From the NCBI GenBank assembly GCA_910584115.1, contig CAJTYN010000085.1, forward strand, positions 1 through 12,659: DNA of 12,659 nucleotides. Direction: 5' to 3'. Both the position numbers and the translations under genes were made by a program. The notes beneath the pieces were generated by a model. The model saw nothing but the letters and a program-made list of their open reading frames with translations, did not search any database and was not told where the DNA came from. This document shows positions 1 through 6,784 of this stretch, piece after piece. The stretch is from an uncultured Lachnospiraceae bacterium. Lineage in GTDB: Bacteria > Bacillota > Clostridia > Lachnospirales > Lachnospiraceae. Numbering within the stretch: the first letter of the stretch is position 1; the number at the start of each line of letters is the position of its first letter.

Positions 1-1829
1 ACGCCCACGATGTTCAAAAGCTCGTTGGCCGCCTGCGCCGCCACCACCGTGGGACTGTCCAACCCTCTGCTGGGACAGATGGCGACGGCATAGGCACCCT
101 CGTAGATCTCCGCGTTATAGATCGTCTCCGCCCGGGCCTTATAGGCATCCATATTGTCCCGCAAAAGTTTCTGCACCCGGGCCACATCCGCGCCGCAGCG
201 CCGCAGGAAAGCCGCCGCCTCGAAGGTGCGCACGCCCGCTTTCGACTTGAAGTTATTGGTGTCGATGATGATCCCCGCATAAAGGCTGTCCGCTTCCATA
301 TTTCGGATCCGGATCCCATCTGCGAAATACTGGAGGATCTCCGCCACCATCTCACAGGTGGACGAGGCATAGGGCTCCACATAGGAGAGCACCGCGTTCT
401 CGATCACCTCACTGCCCCTGCGGTGATGGTCCAGCACCACGATCGTCTCCGCCTGCTGCAGGAGTTCCGGGCATTCGGTATAGCTGGGCTTGTTGGTATC
501 CACCACCACCATCACCGTATTATGGTCCACCAGTTCCTTCGCCGTGGCGCTGTCCACGAACATGTCCTTCTCATAATCATCGTTTTCCAGAAATCCGCTC
601 ATCAGAGGTCTGATGGATGTGGTCAGCTCGCTGATCACGATATGGACTTCTTTGCCCAGGGTCTTTGCGGCGCGGTAGATGCCCACGGCCGCCCCGAACG
701 CGTCCACATCCGTGATCGTGTGGCCCATGACCACGACCCGGTCCTTGTTGGTGATGAATTCTTTCAGTGCTTGGGCTTTGACACGCGCTTTGACACGAGT
801 CGCCTTCTCTGGCTGCTGAGATTTCCCTCCATAATAGGAGATGGCCTCCCCGTCCTTGATCACCGCCTGATCGCCACCCCGCCCCAGGGCCATCTCGATC
901 GCGATCCGGCTCTGTTCGTAATTCTGGTTATAGCCCTGGCCATTGAGCCCCAGGCCGATGCTCAGGGTCACCGCCATCTCATTTCCGATATTGACATTCT
1001 TGACCTCTTCTAAGATACTGAACTTCATCTCTTTGAGCCTAGACAGGGAACGATGAGGCATCACGAGGAAGAAACGGTCTTTTTCCAGCTTTTTCACCAG
1101 ACCGTCCAGACCGCTGAAATATTTGTTGATCTTCCGGTCCACGAGAGCGATCAGCAGGGAACGGCGCACTTCCTCCACCGTCCCGAGGGCCTCTTCGTAA
1201 TTATCCAGGTAGATCAGGCCCAGCACAGGCTTCTCATCCTCTGTGATCTGGATGGCCTCCCGCAGGTTCGTCTCGTCGAACAGATAGGCGGCGGCCAGTG
1301 TGTCGTACTGGGCCGGATCTTTGATGATCTCCGTCTCCCCCATCACCTGCTGAAAATCCACCCGATGCAGCAGGAGGCGGTAGTTGCGGCCTTCATAGCC
1401 CACGGCAGACTCTTCGATCCTATGGCTCCGGAGGTTGGCCAGCACCGTGCTGGTCACCGATGGAAAAAAAACGCCCAGGTTCTTCAGCTTGTCCCCGAAC
1501 AGCTCCCGCATGGCCTGGTTCATCCAGATCAGGTCGCCGTTCATATCCAGGATACCGAAAGGGAGCACCAGCCCGTCCAGCATGATGTTCTCCACATGTG
1601 AAAAGACCGTACTGAAGCGGATCAGTTCGGACAGGATCCTGCCCCGGTGGTAATGGTATAAGATCACCCAGAGCGCCAGGTAAAAGAGCAGGAACAAGGA
1701 TACGACTACCCCCGCCCGCCGACTGATACAGAACACCACGATATCCATGACCGCCAGCAGTGAACCCAGCGCCAGCGGCCAGAACATGATGCTTTTTATT
1801 TTTCCATTTAAGTTAACCTTTTCTTTCAT
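1..1829 (-). CDS. gdpP: Cyclic-di-AMP phosphodiesterase GdpP (C-terminus cut by window edge)
   Basis: Membrane-bound DHH/DHHA1 phosphodiesterase. The family hydrolyses c-di-AMP to pApA and so affects cell-wall stress, potassium and osmolyte balance. I translated 609 codons from the ATG at 1829 to the window edge. Two membrane segments lie at about residues 13-35 and 41-60. A PAS-like region spans about 75-165. A degenerate GGDEF domain spans about 175-330; its signature site reads EKDRF near 249-253, so diguanylate cyclase activity is not expected. The DHH domain starts near 350, with H370, D374 and D376 (MGHTITDVD), D444 (VVVDTN), the DHH triad at 467-469 and D523 as the likely metal ligands. 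YVEPYASSTCEM (483-494) is typical of the family. The end of DHHA1, roughly 50 residues judging from the usual length near 660, lies beyond the left edge. The ATG follows a purine-rich GGTGGAAGAAAGGG. The gene has its own promoter, and no terminator separates it from the upstream glycosyltransferase gene. Confidence 0.95.
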   Translation of the reverse strand, partial: MKEKVNLNGKIKSIMFWPLALGSLLAVMDIVVFCISRRAGVVVSLFLLFYLALWVILYHYHRGRILSELIRFSTVFSHVENIMLDGLVLPFGILDMNGDLIWMNQAMRELFGDKLKNLGVFFPSVTSTVLANLRSHRIEESAVGYEGRNYRLLLHRVDFQQVMGETEIIKDPAQYDTLAAAYLFDETNLREAIQITEDEKPVLGLIYLDNYEEALGTVEEVRRSLLIALVDRKINKYFSGLDGLVKKLEKDRFFLVMPHRSLSRLKEMKFSILEEVKNVNIGNEMAVTLSIGLGLNGQGYNQNYEQSRIAIEMALGRGGDQAVIKDGEAISYYGGKSQQPEKATRVKARVKAQALKEFITNKDRVVVMGHTITDVDAFGAAVGIYRAAKTLGKEVHIVISELTTSIRPLMSGFLENDDYEKDMFVDSATAKELVDHNTVMVVVDTNKPSYTECPELLQQAETIVVLDHHRRGSEVIENAVLSYVEPYASSTCEMVAEILQYFADGIRIRNMEADSLYAGIIIDTNNFKSKAGVRTFEAAAFLRRCGADVARVQKLLRDNMDAYKARAETIYNAEIYEGAYAVAICPSRGLDSPTVVAAQAANELLNIVG

Positions 1830-1883
1830 GAGCCCTTTCTTCCACCTATCTTCCGTCTGCCTTCCCCACAGCTTTATCGCCCT

Positions 1884-1912
1884 ATTATACCATATAAAAC
1901 CAGGATCGGGAA
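1884..1912 (-). promoter_or_regulatory. Extended -10 promoter of gdpP
   Basis: On the minus strand TGGTATAAT (1892-1884) is a perfect -10 hexamer with an extended TGn element. The -35 position 17 bases upstream reads TTCCCG and is weak, as is usual for extended -10 promoters. The predicted start gives a 5' leader of roughly 45-50 bases before the gdpP ATG at 1829. It lies in the 100-base gap after the glycosyltransferase stop, so gdpP can probably be transcribed independently of the glycan genes. Confidence 0.6.
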
Positions 1913-1929
1913 ATATTTTCTATTAAATA

Positions 1930-2718
1930 TCACCCATTCGACCTCTCGCTGGCCGCGTACACGCTCTCCAGGATCCTCGCGATCCACGCCGGCCAGGATC
2001 TCTCATACATCGCCAGATCCTCCCGGCTGCGCACATTTCCCGAGATCGCGGCGCTCGTCTCCGACTCCCCGTGGATCCGATGGGCCATCAGCGGCTCAGG
2101 GATGTAGACGAACGCCCCGGAGAGCCTGGAGAGCCGCTCCCAGGCTTCCCAGTCCAGGCTCGCCCGAAGACTGGGCGAAAACACTGGCTCTGGCAGATTC
2201 GCGCTGGCAAAGCTCACGCTGGGGCAGCAGATTGGACTGCCCAGGGACAAGATCCGCCGCCGGATCCACTTGTTCTCCTGGAGCGCCTTTTTGCGCAGCG
2301 GATACAGCATCAGGCGCTTGACGCGCAGCAGGACATTTCCTCTTACATATCTTTTCCCCCGCAGCTCCCAATAATCCGTAAAAAAGATCAGCGGCTTTTT
2401 CGACCGCCCGGCCGCCCGGCGGACCGCTCGGGTGTATCCCGGAAAATATATATCATCCTGATGAGCGATGGTGCGGTAGGGCGTTCGCGCGCTGGCATAG
2501 GCGAAATTCCAGTCCGCCCCGATCCCGCCCTGCTCGATATTTACATAAAGCCGCAGCCCGTACTTCTGGGCCAGACCTTGGATGTGGCCGTTCGGCGTGG
2601 ACGTGGCGATGCAGACGGCGCTGCGCACTTCCTGTGCCCGCAGCGAGCGGATGCAGTCCTCCAGATAGGGGCTCTCCCCATATGCGCATATGATAAACGT
2701 ATGATCTTTCCAATACAT
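1930..2718 (-). CDS. Family 2 glycosyltransferase
   Basis: Predicted cytoplasmic GT-A fold glycosyltransferase of 262 residues, which would transfer a sugar from a nucleotide-sugar to a glycan acceptor. The N-terminus HTFIICAYGESPYLEDCIRS is the usual GT2 opening strand and helix. IAHQDDIY (85-91) supplies the DXD-like metal and nucleotide site, with D88 and D89. SLDWEAWERL (187-196) matches the region of the catalytic base, and HRIHGESET (213-221) matches the conserved C-terminal His region. No membrane segment is visible. The start at 2718 has GGAGAG five bases upstream, only 12 bases after the stop of the preceding nuclease-fold gene, so the two are likely co-translated. It is the last gene of the licD-flippase cassette. 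The donor and acceptor cannot be read from the sequence. Confidence 0.88.
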   Translation of the reverse strand: MYWKDHTFIICAYGESPYLEDCIRSLRAQEVRSAVCIATSTPNGHIQGLAQKYGLRLYVNIEQGGIGADWNFAYASARTPYRTIAHQDDIYFPGYTRAVRRAAGRSKKPLIFFTDYWELRGKRYVRGNVLLRVKRLMLYPLRKKALQENKWIRRRILSLGSPICCPSVSFASANLPEPVFSPSLRASLDWEAWERLSRLSGAFVYIPEPLMAHRIHGESETSAAISGNVRSREDLAMYERSWPAWIARILESVYAASERSNG

Positions 2719-2730
2719 GGCATCTCTCCA

Positions 2731-3627
2731 TTATACTCTCTGTATGAGTCCTTCCTGGATCTTTCGGATCTCCTCCTCTGAAAATCCCGTGCAGCACTCC
2801 GCGATCTCTTCTATGGACATCTTGCCTTTTCTCAGGAGCCTCTCGATCGTCTTCTTTTCTGTCTCTTGTATGGCCTCCTGTACGGCTTCTTTTACAGCCT
2901 CCTCTTTTTCTTTCTCAAGCTCATCTTTCATCAATATCTTCAATGTTTCAAACATGAGCGGATCCCTCCTTACTTCTTCATACAAGGCCCAGTTTGCCAA
3001 TGTGCTCACATAGAGGACCGCCTCCACGTTATCCCTGTCGCCCGGCTCGGTCAGCCGTCCTGTCTCCTCTATAAAAGCCTCAATGTCTTCTCTGCGGATA
3101 TTCCTGCTGAGCATCTTCAAGCTCCGATGCATCTTTTCCTCAAGCCGTCCTGTAACGACTATCTGTGCGTCAAACGGGATACGCCCGCGAATATAATAGA
3201 TCCCCGGAAAATGCTCCTCTATCTCCTGTCCTTCTTTTTCCAGGGCTTTGAACATCTCCCGCGGATAACTCTCGCGAAAGATGGAGACGGTCACTTCTTT
3301 CGCCTCTATCTGATCGACTGTCTCTCCCAGCCCTTTATACAGGCAGGCATAACCCACCGTTTTGTAAAAGTCGTCGATCGTCAGTCCATCCTCCGGGCTC
3401 TTGTATTCGACCACATTATGCTTTTTAAATATCCACCCGATCTCATTTTTGATCTTTGCATCTGAGGTCTTTTTGATCACCAGAAGATCCATGCGCAGCG
3501 GTTCTTTGCTCAGGTTATATTCCCGGTGAAATTCAAGGTCCCCTTTATTTGCCGCAAATTCGATCTCTGCCGCCCCATAGAACCCCGGGTGCCATGGGAT
3601 CGTCATCTCCGTTATCCCTTCCGACAT
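2731..3627 (-). CDS. PD-(D/E)XK nuclease-fold protein (Rpn / transposase-like family)
   Basis: A 298-residue protein of a family widespread in Lachnospiraceae and generally left uncharacterised. A PD-(D/E)XK-like core is visible: E36 (FHREYN), D47 (RMDLLVIKK) and E74-x-K76 (VVEYKSPED), followed by a helix with YKTVGYACLYK (88-98). The second half is helical. It has a strongly charged Lys/Glu-rich stretch at about 234-268, probably coiled coil, and a helix-turn-helix-like tail (SIEEIAECCTGFSEEEI, 271-287) as in Rpn-type PD-(D/E)XK proteins. The frame is open further upstream, but the start at 3627 is chosen for three reasons: it has GGGGGAG five bases upstream, its ATG overlaps the flippase stop as TGATG, and the upstream extension would lie wholly inside the flippase gene. 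Base composition is clearly more AT-rich than its neighbours. Family membership is fairly sure. Nuclease activity and any role in glycan synthesis are not shown. Confidence 0.82.
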   Translation of the reverse strand: MSEGITEMTIPWHPGFYGAAEIEFAANKGDLEFHREYNLSKEPLRMDLLVIKKTSDAKIKNEIGWIFKKHNVVEYKSPEDGLTIDDFYKTVGYACLYKGLGETVDQIEAKEVTVSIFRESYPREMFKALEKEGQEIEEHFPGIYYIRGRIPFDAQIVVTGRLEEKMHRSLKMLSRNIRREDIEAFIEETGRLTEPGDRDNVEAVLYVSTLANWALYEEVRRDPLMFETLKILMKDELEKEKEEAVKEAVQEAIQETEKKTIERLLRKGKMSIEEIAECCTGFSEEEIRKIQEGLIQRV

Positions 3628-4913
3628 CAACGCTCCCCCTTTCCCTTCCATTTTCTCAGATAATGCCCCGCCAGCAGCATATAGATCCCGGAGAGCAGCG
3701 CCATCATCAGCGCATAGCCCCAAGCCGCCCCGGCCAGTCCATAAATCTTCGTCAGATAGGGCACCGCCGCAGCCGCGGCCGCCGAGGTGACCACGCACCC
3801 GGCCAGGCACGCATACTGGTGGCGCATGATCACGATCAAAAACTGCAGCATCAGGTACACAGCCGAGAAGACTCCTCCCGCCACCACCACGCACAATTCC
3901 CCGCGGTACGCCGACAGATCCGTATGGTAGAACCAGGACAGCACCGGGATCCCCAGCAGCCAGGCGCCTCCCAGGCAGAGCACGGCCAGTCCCGCCAGCA
4001 GCGCCGCCTGTCTTCCCAGGAGCCGCAGCAAGACCGCCCGCGCCCCCTCATGATAGAGCACGGAGAACTTTGTCAGGAGCGGTTTGAAGAGAAACCCCGC
4101 GAACAGATTCATCACGAAAGCCGGCATGTAGACCATGTTGAAATACGAGAGCATCTCCTCCCCCCAGCAGGCGTCCACCGCATATTTTGACACACTGTTC
4201 AGGTAGACCATCAGGAAGGAATTGATGAAAAGGGGCAGGCAGTCCCAGAACAGCCGCTTTAACACAGCAAGATCCAGAGACGGCTCAAGCGCGGCAAAAA
4301 CACCCACCAGCTCCCCATCGATCACGACCAGGCTGGCGATATACACCAGGCACATGCAGGCCAAGGCCGCGGACAGCCTGCCGAAGAGCAGCAGATGGAG
4401 GGCGAACGCCGCCAGGAAGATCACCGTCTCATAGAAGATGCACTTCCCCGTAACGTCATACCGGTCTTTTTGCTGGTAGAGCCCTTCCATCACGTCGGCC
4501 ACGGCCTCCGCCACCTTAAAGACCAAGATCCAGAGGAAACACACCAGCTTTTCCCCCCGGTACCCGCCCAGGACCATCCACAAGATCCCCGCCGCGGCCA
4601 TCACCGCACAGGTCACCATGCGGAAGCTGAAATACTGGCTGAAAGAAAACCGTTCCGCCACGTCGGACACCTGGTATGTCCGCACGTTGAAATAGCCGAT
4701 CGTCAAGAGCTGCTGGCCGGCCGCCATCACGATGGTAAAAACGCCCGCCTCATAGGGTCCGCTGACCCGGGACAAGAGCCAGAACATGAGGAACGTGCTG
4801 GCGGAATAGGTGGTCCCGGATAAGACCGTCCAGAAATACGTGCCGCCCGATGTGCCCGCCGCGCGCCCGCCGAGGAAAAAACGCCTAACGGCCCGCCTGA
4901 TCATCTGTCTCAT
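3627..4913 (-). CDS. MOP-superfamily polysaccharide flippase (Wzx/TacF-like)
   Basis: Integral membrane protein of 428 residues. About twelve hydrophobic segments are spread over its length, in line with oligosaccharide flippases of the MATE/MOP superfamily (usually 400-500 residues). The N-terminus is basic (MRQMIRRAVRRFFLGG) and is followed by the usual first segments, including YFWTVLSGTTYSASTFLMFW and GVFTIVMAAGQQLLTIGYFN. The family flips lipid-linked glycan units from the inner to the outer face of the membrane. The start at 4913 lies inside the end of the upstream licD gene (29-base overlap). Its ribosome binding site is weak (only GAG-type matches), so translation probably depends on coupling; Met4 at 4904 is an alternative. 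The stop overlaps the next ATG by one base. Two licD genes directly upstream suggest a TacF-like role in moving a decorated glycan precursor. That role is inferred from context only. Confidence 0.88.
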   Translation of the reverse strand: MRQMIRRAVRRFFLGGRAAGTSGGTYFWTVLSGTTYSASTFLMFWLLSRVSGPYEAGVFTIVMAAGQQLLTIGYFNVRTYQVSDVAERFSFSQYFSFRMVTCAVMAAAGILWMVLGGYRGEKLVCFLWILVFKVAEAVADVMEGLYQQKDRYDVTGKCIFYETVIFLAAFALHLLLFGRLSAALACMCLVYIASLVVIDGELVGVFAALEPSLDLAVLKRLFWDCLPLFINSFLMVYLNSVSKYAVDACWGEEMLSYFNMVYMPAFVMNLFAGFLFKPLLTKFSVLYHEGARAVLLRLLGRQAALLAGLAVLCLGGAWLLGIPVLSWFYHTDLSAYRGELCVVVAGGVFSAVYLMLQFLIVIMRHQYACLAGCVVTSAAAAAAVPYLTKIYGLAGAAWGYALMMALLSGIYMLLAGHYLRKWKGKGER

Positions 4914-5754
4914 TTATCTCATCACTCTCATCAAATCTCAGCCTGCCCGAATAATGGTTGACCCGCTGGTCCTCCGGGGGCAGTTCCCAGTAATCCCCGT
5001 AAGAGTTCTGCAGGGCCATGTGGTCATGGGCCATCAGCTTCACCTTGATCCCCTCGAACACCCCGTCCTGCAACGGAAAGATGTCCGACAGCTGCAGCAT
5101 ATATCTCTCCGGATGGATATCATACAGGAGGGTCACCAGATCGCCCTGGCCCCGGTAGCGCAGGGACGCCTTTCGGATCCGCCACAGGATCACCCCCATG
5201 GGCAGCGCTTTCAGCAGGACGTGCATCACCCGGCAGATCCCCCGGATGGCCCGGGCTCTCATCCCGTCGCCGGGGATCATGGGGCGGCTGAGGTTTTTCA
5301 TGATGTAGATCTGATACCAAGTCCGGACGGCCGAAAACTGCCGCCGCCTCTTTCCCTCATCCTCGGGCACATTGTCAAAGGGAAAGATATCGATGCGGAT
5401 CCCGTGCTGATAGCCCCACAGGCTCTCCTGCTCCGTCACATGGAGCGTGTTCGCCGCGGACATCATCGTAAACATGCCGGGGCAGTTCTTCTGGATAAAT
5501 CCATTGGATAAGACAAATCTCTCCCCCAGCTCCCCGGGCGCCACCTGCAGGAACAGCTCGTAATCGTCCCGCAGCATCCCCACGTCGATATCGTCGTCCC
5601 AGGGGATGAACCCGCCGTGCCGGACCGCCCCCAGCGCCGTCCCCCAGTGGGCAAAATAATCCAAATGGTATTTCTCACAGATCCTGATGAACTCCTTGAA
5701 CACGGTCAGCGACACCTGCTGCACCCGCGCGAGTTCCCCTGGACGGTATTCCAT
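4885..5754 (-). CDS. LicD family protein (second of pair)
   Basis: LicD-type nucleotidyltransferase-fold protein of 289 residues from the chosen start. LicD proteins of streptococci and Haemophilus transfer phosphocholine to surface sugars, and other members move related phosphate-linked groups. Numbered from the outer Met at 5760, the signature GTALGAVRHGGFIPWDDDID (40-59) carries the acidic metal-binding residues. GIRIDIFPFDN (120-130) is the next family block. YGDYWELPPEDQR near the end is the C-terminal LicD signature. Two in-frame ATGs exist, at 5760 and 5754. AGGAGG at 5763-5768 sits only 2 bases from the first but 8 from the second, so 5754 is preferred. The gene begins 12 bases after the upstream licD stop. 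Its paralogue shares the active-site motif almost base for base. The group transferred is unknown; no choline uptake or activation genes are in the window. Confidence 0.9.
   Translation of the reverse strand: MEYRPGELARVQQVSLTVFKEFIRICEKYHLDYFAHWGTALGAVRHGGFIPWDDDIDVGMLRDDYELFLQVAPGELGERFVLSNGFIQKNCPGMFTMMSAANTLHVTEQESLWGYQHGIRIDIFPFDNVPEDEGKRRRQFSAVRTWYQIYIMKNLSRPMIPGDGMRARAIRGICRVMHVLLKALPMGVILWRIRKASLRYRGQGDLVTLLYDIHPERYMLQLSDIFPLQDGVFEGIKVKLMAHDHMALQNSYGDYWELPPEDQRVNHYSGRLRFDESDEINETDDQAGR
5571..5628. repeat. Near-identical block shared by the two licD genes, copy 1
   Basis: This 58-base stretch matches 6474-6531 at 57 of 58 positions by hand alignment, with the first 40 identical and one mismatch at 5611. 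It encodes the LicD active-site segment VRHGGFIPWDDDIDVGMLR. The flanking sequence diverges quickly. Confidence 0.85.
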
Positions 5755-5766
5755 GGTCATCCCCTC

Positions 5767-6666
5767 CTATCTCTCTTCCTCAGGCTCTCGTACCAGCTCC
5801 TCCAGCGGGATCTGGGCGTACGGGCCGAAGTCCAGCCTGTACGGCGGATGGTTGTGCCGTTTCTCCTCGGGCGGCAGGGTCATATAATCCCCGTATCTGC
5901 GTTTCAGATACGCCTGCACCTTCCCCGGGAACGGGATCGTCAGCCCGGAAAACTCCCTCTCCCTCGTGGGGAAGATATGTTTCTTATACACGATGCTGGT
6001 AAACGGCGTGGGATCGAAATAAAAAGCCGCCCGTTTCGTCTTCACATGCCTGTACCGGACCGCCACACGCTTCGCCTTCCGATACCAGAAGGACGGCCCC
6101 AGACGGCACAGCTTTAAGACCTTGTGGGCGATCCTGCACAAGAGATAGACCACCTCCGCCTTCCAGCCGCCGAAATAAAGGACCGGCCTGTCGATCCCGG
6201 ACAGCACCATCATCTTTCCGTAAAACCAAGCCGCCCACGCCTGCCTCTTCATAGCCCGGTCATCATCCGGGATGTTGTCAAAACAATAGATATCCAGGAA
6301 GATCCCCAGCTCGCAGTCCAGATCCCGGAAACATTCCTCCTGGAAGCGTGTCCCCCGCAGCACCCACCGGGTGGACGGGAACGGCACGTCCGCGTCCGTC
6401 TCCGCGTTGACCACCCGGAACTGATCCGGCTTCCAGCGGGCGGCCGCTTTCAGAAAACGGTCGTAATCCCGGCGCAGCATCCCCACGTCGATATCGTCGT
6501 CCCAGGGGATGAAACCGCCGTGCCGGACCGCGCCGATGGCCGTCCCGCCGCAGCCGAAATACCGGATCTTATTTTCCCTGCACAGAAGATCGAATTCTCT
6601 TAAGATCATCAGTTCCAGACTCTGCAGCCTCTGCAGCGTCTCATCATCATATGCTCTGTACGCCAT
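5767..6666 (-). CDS. LicD family protein (first of pair)
   Basis: LicD-type transferase of 299 residues, probably acting in the cytoplasm on a lipid-linked or teichoic-acid-type glycan precursor. The core signature is GGTAIGAVRHGGFIPWDDDI (40-59), giving the DDDID metal site near 56-60. It is followed by ELGIFLDIYCFDNIPDDD (119-136) and the C-terminal signature YGDYMTLPPEEKRHNH. Although the frame is open to 6726, the ATG at 6666 is chosen because GGAGGAG lies at 6671-6677 with suitable spacing, and because the extra residues are basic and do not look like LicD. It is the first gene of the cassette, downstream of a hairpin that probably ends the previous unit and of a candidate promoter. Phosphocholine transfer is the best-known family activity, but other substrates are possible. 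Confidence 0.9.
   Translation of the reverse strand: MAYRAYDDETLQRLQSLELMILREFDLLCRENKIRYFGCGGTAIGAVRHGGFIPWDDDIDVGMLRRDYDRFLKAAARWKPDQFRVVNAETDADVPFPSTRWVLRGTRFQEECFRDLDCELGIFLDIYCFDNIPDDDRAMKRQAWAAWFYGKMMVLSGIDRPVLYFGGWKAEVVYLLCRIAHKVLKLCRLGPSFWYRKAKRVAVRYRHVKTKRAAFYFDPTPFTSIVYKKHIFPTREREFSGLTIPFPGKVQAYLKRRYGDYMTLPPEEKRHNHPPYRLDFGPYAQIPLEELVREPEEER
6474..6531. repeat. Near-identical block shared by the two licD genes, copy 2
   Basis: Partner of the block at 5571-5628, in the same orientation and 903 bases away. Codon third positions are also the same, except for the one mismatch. Confidence 0.85.
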
Positions 6667-6670
6667 GTCG

Positions 6671-6677
6671 CTCCTCC
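6671..6677 (-). promoter_or_regulatory. Shine-Dalgarno site deciding the licD start
   Basis: GGAGGAG on the minus strand, four bases before the ATG at 6666. It supports this start over the upstream ATGs in the same frame, which lack such a site. Confidence 0.75.
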
Positions 6678-6697
6678 AACCTGCGATTTTATATCTC

Positions 6698-6726
6698 ATT
6701 CTACTACGCAGCCGACAAAAATGCAA
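6698..6726 (-). promoter_or_regulatory. Candidate promoter of the licD-flippase-GT cassette
   Basis: On the minus strand TTGCAT (6726-6721), 17 bases, then TAGAAT (6703-6698). The -10 matches consensus at 5 of 6 positions and the -35 at only 3. The leader would be about 25-30 bases. It follows directly after the hairpin at 6728-6770, where a new promoter would be expected. A TATAAA a few bases further down is a competing -10. Confidence 0.4.
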
Positions 6727-6727
6727 C

Positions 6728-6770
6728 GAAGATCCCCGTCCCCGTGAAAAAAACAGGGACGAGGATCTTC
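6728..6770 (-). terminator. Long hairpin, probable terminator of the secreted-protein gene
   Basis: Two 18-base arms (6728-6745 and 6753-6770) flank a 7-base loop that is T-rich on the minus strand. Read as minus-strand RNA, all 18 positions pair, two of them as G-U. Read as plus-strand RNA, those two would be C-A mismatches, so the structure fits minus-strand transcription. It begins 14 bases after the stop of the secreted-protein gene. The following sequence GTTGCATTTTTG holds a T run, but it is displaced by several bases, so termination may be incomplete. Confidence 0.7.
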
Positions 6771-6784
6771 TCCTCCTACTTTTC

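Noticed and set aside
423..1013. Long open frames on the plus strand, here and at 4810-5511, 8534-9130, 11022-11621 and elsewhere
   Set aside because: All lie opposite well-supported minus-strand genes. Their translations are rich in His, Arg, Pro and Gln with no recognisable domain, as expected for antisense frames of GC-rich genes.
1913..1930. AT-only palindrome after the glycosyltransferase stop as a terminator
   Set aside because: The arms are only six A/T pairs (ATATTT/AAATAT) with no GC stem, too weak for a factor-independent terminator.
2096..2371. Second minus-strand frame overlapping the glycosyltransferase
   Set aside because: It is a shifted frame of the GT2 gene with no family features and no junction suggesting a frameshift; the GT2 frame is intact throughout.
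2731..3627. Insertion sequence carrying the nuclease-fold gene
   Set aside because: No terminal inverted repeats or target duplications are visible at its edges, and both junctions are seamless translational couplings. It is kept as an acquired gene, not a demonstrated mobile element.
3628..3894. N-terminal extension of the nuclease-fold gene in the same open frame
   Set aside because: It lies wholly within the flippase gene, gives a Gly/Arg/Cys-rich out-of-frame translation and lacks a suitable ribosome binding site. The ATG at 3627 has one and couples to the flippase stop.
6667..6726. Longer start for the first licD gene
   Set aside because: The extra residues are basic and not LicD-like, the region contains the candidate promoter, and GGAGGAG marks the ATG at 6666.
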